Source: Bin80 sp965261255 | GTDB lineage: Bacteria; Bacteroidota; Rhodothermia; Rhodothermales; Bin80 | Assembly: GCA_965261255.1 (NCBI GenBank) | Contig: CBDHCQ010000004.1 | Coordinates: 2,108,001 to 2,172,000, forward strand | Direction of reading: 5' to 3' | Length of the DNA: 64,000 nucleotides | Part shown: one piece after another, positions 60,818 through 64,000 of the stretch | Numbering within the stretch: position 1 is the stretch's first letter | How the letters are laid out: each line of letters starts with the position of its first letter | The notes under the pieces: generated by a model | Told to the model about the DNA's origin: nothing | The model's input: the letters and a program-made list of their open reading frames with translations, nothing else | Database searches by the model: none | Program-made: the position numbers and the translations under genes

Positions 60818-63572
60818 GTCACTGCTCTTCAAGGAGGTCCGGATTGGTCGGATGTATGGATTACCCTTTGACCTATATCTCTCAGGACTGTCCCCAAACC
60901 TCAATATCATATTTGGCCCAAATGGATCGGGGAAGACCACCATCGCCAATGCACTAAATGGCCTGCTTCTACCAAGTGCCGCGCGTGCGGTGAAACTATA
61001 CGGGCAAGCAAATCTGGGTTTTGGCAATCAGATACTCTCTTTGGACGCGAAAGGGACGCGTACGAAGTGTCGAATCAATGCGAGAACGGTCGATCACAGC
61101 CAGTTCTCGCAGTTCCTGCGACCCAAAAGCTATCACTTATCCTTACAGGAACTGCTCCCCGAGAAAAATGATGATAACGAACTTGCCCGGGAAATTATCA
61201 AGCAAGCCAATGGTGGGTTTGACATTGTAGCTGCGGGCAGGACGCTCAAGTTTAGCCTCCAGAAACGCTACAATAAAACAAGTGAAGCTAGAGAGTTTGA
61301 AGCGATCAACAAAAAACTGCAATCCGTTATTCAAGAACAAAGCAGTCTTCAGCAGCAGAAAAATCACCGTGCAAACCTCAGGCAGAAACTTGACCTAAGC
61401 CTGGAAGCCGGCCGTCGCGCAGAACTGATCGGAAAAATAATACGGTGGCGCAACGCTGAAGCCGAATACCAAAAAGCCCACGCCGTCGCAGAATCCTACC
61501 CTCGTGTTATCCGATCGAGTCAAAGCCTAGCTGATGCTGTAATGAACGCGCAGGAGCTAGCCAAGACAATTGACCGCCTGGAAAGAGAGGCGGATGAAGG
61601 ACGCCGAACTATTGAACGCGTACAAAAAAATCTAGAAGAAAACCACCTCTCACCGAATGGTCTCGAACCGGGTGCACTGCAGCTGCTGATTGCCCAAGTT
61701 CGTGATTTTTCCGAAAAACACCGGAAGCTTGAAGAACTTAATGAAACGCACCAGGCCGCTGAAAAACAGGCCCTGAATGCTTGGAGAAGGTTGAACGGTC
61801 TCTTGCCGAAAGGATGGCAACCGACATTTGCGCGCGAAGATCTCATACGGCTGCAAGGCTATGCGAAGAACTTTGCTTCGCATACCCAGGAGAAAAATGC
61901 GCTGGAAGAATTAAAGATCCTGCTTGGAGTCGATAAGGCCAATAATGGCAATGCTGAAAGCAACAAACTTCGTGATGCTCAACGGGATATTCTACAATGG
62001 ATCCTGGCCCTGAGAGATGAGACGCCCCAACAACAGAGGACGCGAAATATTCTCCTGACTACGGCTATTGTTTCCGCAGCTATGGCCCTGTGGTTCGGGA
62101 TTGCGATCCATCCCAGCGGATATCTAGGGCTGGTTATCAGCCTGCTGATTGGATGGACATATATCCTTCTACGATCGGGATATCGACCACAAATATCCCC
62201 TTCGCAAAAAGACAATATTAAGCGCCTCCTTCCCGAATTGCCCGAAAATCCAGAGCCGGACGCCCTGCAATCGGGGCTTGATCAACTGACCGAGGAACGC
62301 TCCCATGCGCAGTTAGACTCGCTCAAAATGAACGAATCCCATCGGATAGAGCGATCCCTTGAGAGTATGTCCGGGCAACAATCCAAGTTGGAAGCGCAGA
62401 AAGAAGAACTAATAGGGACAATCAATCTTGACCCGCCAAACGATATTACATCATTGATTGAACTTGTTGGCAGCATCCTGAACTGGCAGGAGCTTGATGA
62501 CAAAGCAAAAGAGCTGGCAAACAGATGCGAACAGGTTTCTGCAACCTACCGTACCCTTTTGGAAACAGTAGGCAGCACCTTTGAGCAGTTTGGATACGAA
62601 AAACCAGTCAATCCACATGATGCCGAGCGATTACTTGATACCGTCAGAAATGACGATGATGCGGCCAAACGCGATCATACCAGTCTGAATCAGGAAAAAA
62701 GAGGGGTGGAAACAACGCAACGCAACCTTAAAGATCAAGTATCCCAGCATGCAAAACTATTCAAGGACTTGGAGCTTGAAATAGGGGATCTATCCGGTCT
62801 GGCGGCCTGCGCAAGCCAATATGCCGAATGGGAAAAAGCGAATTCCCGTAGGAATAACCTAAAGGTCCGAGCGAATACGTTGCGCCCTTCACCAGAGGAT
62901 CTGCGTGAACATGAATCTCTCCTGGAACTAGAGAATATTGAGGATGAATTGGCCGCTGCACAGAGCAAGTCTGCGCAAGCGAGGGGTTTACAGGAGCTTC
63001 TCACCAAGCTCAACTTGGAGATCAAACGTACTGAAGAGGGGCGTTCACTAGAAGATGCTTTAGCAGAAAAAGAAACCAAGCGCATAGAGCTCGAGAACGT
63101 ACGGAGCGAAAAAGCGGCAAAAGCTGTCGGCCAGACTATACTGGACGCTCTCCGTGACGGTGCAATCAGGAATGCACCTCCGGTATTTCAGCGCGCACAA
63201 GAGAACTTTGAACGGGTTACCGGCAACCGCTATACCCTCCGCATCCCCGAAGACAATACCTTTGGAGCGAGGGATAACCAACTTGAACGAGACTTTGACC
63301 TAACCAAGTTATCCAGTGCTACGAGAGTGCAACTACTCCTGTCCGTGCGCCTCGCATTCGTAGAGACACAGGAAACCAGTTACCGGTTACCACTCACCTT
63401 GGACGAAACATTGGCCAATAGCGACGATCCGCGTGCGCAAGCTATCATCAAGACCATGTCAACCCTGGCGGCCAACCGCCAGATTTTCTACTTCACGGCC
63501 CAAGAAGATGAAGTGAATAAGTGGAAAGATTACGTCCCTGCTGACATGCTGCATGTACACCGTATTGGTTAG
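60810..63572 (+). CDS. YhaN/SbcC-like ATPase with coiled coils and membrane hairpin
   Basis: From the ATG at 60810 it has 920 residues. The Walker A GPNGSGKTT is near residue 34, and the Walker B LPLTLDETLAN is near 865. Between them lie long coiled coils, interrupted at about residues 413-455 by two hydrophobic segments (LLTTAIVSAAMALWFGIAI and LGLVISLLIGWTYILL). This hairpin occupies the place where SbcC/Rad50 has the zinc hook and is typical of the membrane-anchored YhaN type. It likely works with the upstream YhaO-like nuclease in DNA end processing near the membrane. A start at 60780 is less likely. Confidence 0.85.
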   Translation: MAESLLFKEVRIGRMYGLPFDLYLSGLSPNLNIIFGPNGSGKTTIANALNGLLLPSAARAVKLYGQANLGFGNQILSLDAKGTRTKCRINARTVDHSQFSQFLRPKSYHLSLQELLPEKNDDNELAREIIKQANGGFDIVAAGRTLKFSLQKRYNKTSEAREFEAINKKLQSVIQEQSSLQQQKNHRANLRQKLDLSLEAGRRAELIGKIIRWRNAEAEYQKAHAVAESYPRVIRSSQSLADAVMNAQELAKTIDRLEREADEGRRTIERVQKNLEENHLSPNGLEPGALQLLIAQVRDFSEKHRKLEELNETHQAAEKQALNAWRRLNGLLPKGWQPTFAREDLIRLQGYAKNFASHTQEKNALEELKILLGVDKANNGNAESNKLRDAQRDILQWILALRDETPQQQRTRNILLTTAIVSAAMALWFGIAIHPSGYLGLVISLLIGWTYILLRSGYRPQISPSQKDNIKRLLPELPENPEPDALQSGLDQLTEERSHAQLDSLKMNESHRIERSLESMSGQQSKLEAQKEELIGTINLDPPNDITSLIELVGSILNWQELDDKAKELANRCEQVSATYRTLLETVGSTFEQFGYEKPVNPHDAERLLDTVRNDDDAAKRDHTSLNQEKRGVETTQRNLKDQVSQHAKLFKDLELEIGDLSGLAACASQYAEWEKANSRRNNLKVRANTLRPSPEDLREHESLLELENIEDELAAAQSKSAQARGLQELLTKLNLEIKRTEEGRSLEDALAEKETKRIELENVRSEKAAKAVGQTILDALRDGAIRNAPPVFQRAQENFERVTGNRYTLRIPEDNTFGARDNQLERDFDLTKLSSATRVQLLLSVRLAFVETQETSYRLPLTLDETLANSDDPRAQAIIKTMSTLAANRQIFYFTAQEDEVNKWKDYVPADMLHVHRIG

Positions 63573-63665
63573 TCCGTATCTTCTCCATCAGGAACTGCCA
63601 AAGAACAAATCCCGAGTTTGGTGTTGGAATTATCGAGGCCACTGCTATTTGCATGAGCGACTAAA

Positions 63666-64000
63666 ATGATTAGAATTGCCACTCTTACTCTTTTCGCCGG
63701 ATTCCTTGTAGCCGGCTGCGTTTCACCGTCAACAACCAATGTCACGCTTGACCTCCCTGACGGTCTTGAGCGTGTGTGGATCGGATCCGATTTCTATGCT
63801 AACCGCCTGATGGATTGGCGTTATGCCAACGGCCGCATTGAGTGCATTGAGGGCAGGAGCGCCAAACCAATGAGAACGCTTCATCTGCTCACCCATTATC
63901 TTGGCGCCGAGGCAGGAGAGTTGTCGATGTCTGTTCGGACGGGAGCATTATCACCGACAGACAGTGCACATAGTAATACGTGGTCAGGTTTTCTGCTTGG
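63666..64000 (+). CDS. Lipoprotein, 5' part only
   Basis: The frame opens at ATG 63666 and runs off the right edge after 111 codons. It starts with a lipoprotein signal (LFAGFLVAGC, Cys18). The visible body includes VWIGSDFYANRLMDWRYANGRIECIEG and HLLTHYLGAEAGELSMSVRTG, each in parts. This recalls the N-terminal part of exported PhoD-like phosphatase proteins, but the catalytic part is outside the window, so this is only a suggestion. It is 93 bases after the ATPase gene. Confidence 0.6.
   Translation, partial: MIRIATLTLFAGFLVAGCVSPSTTNVTLDLPDGLERVWIGSDFYANRLMDWRYANGRIECIEGRSAKPMRTLHLLTHYLGAEAGELSMSVRTGALSPTDSAHSNTWSGFLL

Overview
The window reads as a chromosomal piece of a Bacteroidota-type bacterium, most likely the Rhodothermota/Rhodothermia branch. 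This is inferred from several gene types: large TonB-dependent and carboxypeptidase-regulatory-domain outer-membrane receptors, a type IX secretion (T9SS) C-terminal sorting domain beside a PorV/PorQ-family protein, an S16 ribosomal protein with a long Lys/Ala/Glu-rich tail, sulfatases with Tat-like signals, and futalosine-pathway menaquinone synthesis. Intergenic DNA is unusually long, and several gaps hold decayed transposase or other gene remnants. I saw no tRNA, rRNA or CRISPR array.

Region 1 (1-8.2 kb): a conserved translation operon on the minus strand runs ffh, rpsP, rimM, trmD, rplS, then an mqnA-like gene, smpB and tyrS (cut by the window edge). Divergent from it are 5-formyltetrahydrofolate cyclo-ligase and three tandem PspC-domain membrane proteins.

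Region 2 (8.7-31 kb): mixed housekeeping and accessory genes. They are a 955-aa outer-membrane beta-barrel protein, a TolB-like propeller, an arsenosugar set (arsM, a peroxidase-like protein, arsS), a heterodimer-type ABC exporter whose two subunit genes flank rnz, arginase, a NYN-domain nuclease, a DtxR/MntR regulator, a MATE transporter, MnmD, a two-subunit aconitase X, and a secreted six-bladed propeller.

Region 3 (31.3-37.6 kb): one giant gene for a 2079-residue exported ankyrin protein. It has about 50 ankyrin repeats divided into seven modules. Each module opens with a two-cysteine cap, and all 14 cysteines of the protein lie in these caps. It is flanked on both sides by degenerate DNA. 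This is the most unusual object in the window.

Region 4 (38.5-58.8 kb): a glycan-scavenging locus. A TonB receptor, a T9SS-sorted protein, a PorV/PorQ protein, two sulfatases with a small ankyrin protein between them, a secreted alpha/alpha-barrel protein, a DUF6786-like lipoprotein and a FucP-type sugar transporter are co-directional on the minus strand. They are flanked by a secreted TIM-barrel isomerase and a GH116-like lipoprotein. The set looks like uptake and desulfation of a sulfated glycan, with no SusD.

Region 5 (58.8-64 kb): a transposase remnant with repeated flanking sequences, a YhaO/YhaN (SbcD/SbcC-like) nuclease-ATPase pair with a membrane hairpin in the ATPase, and the start of a lipoprotein gene.
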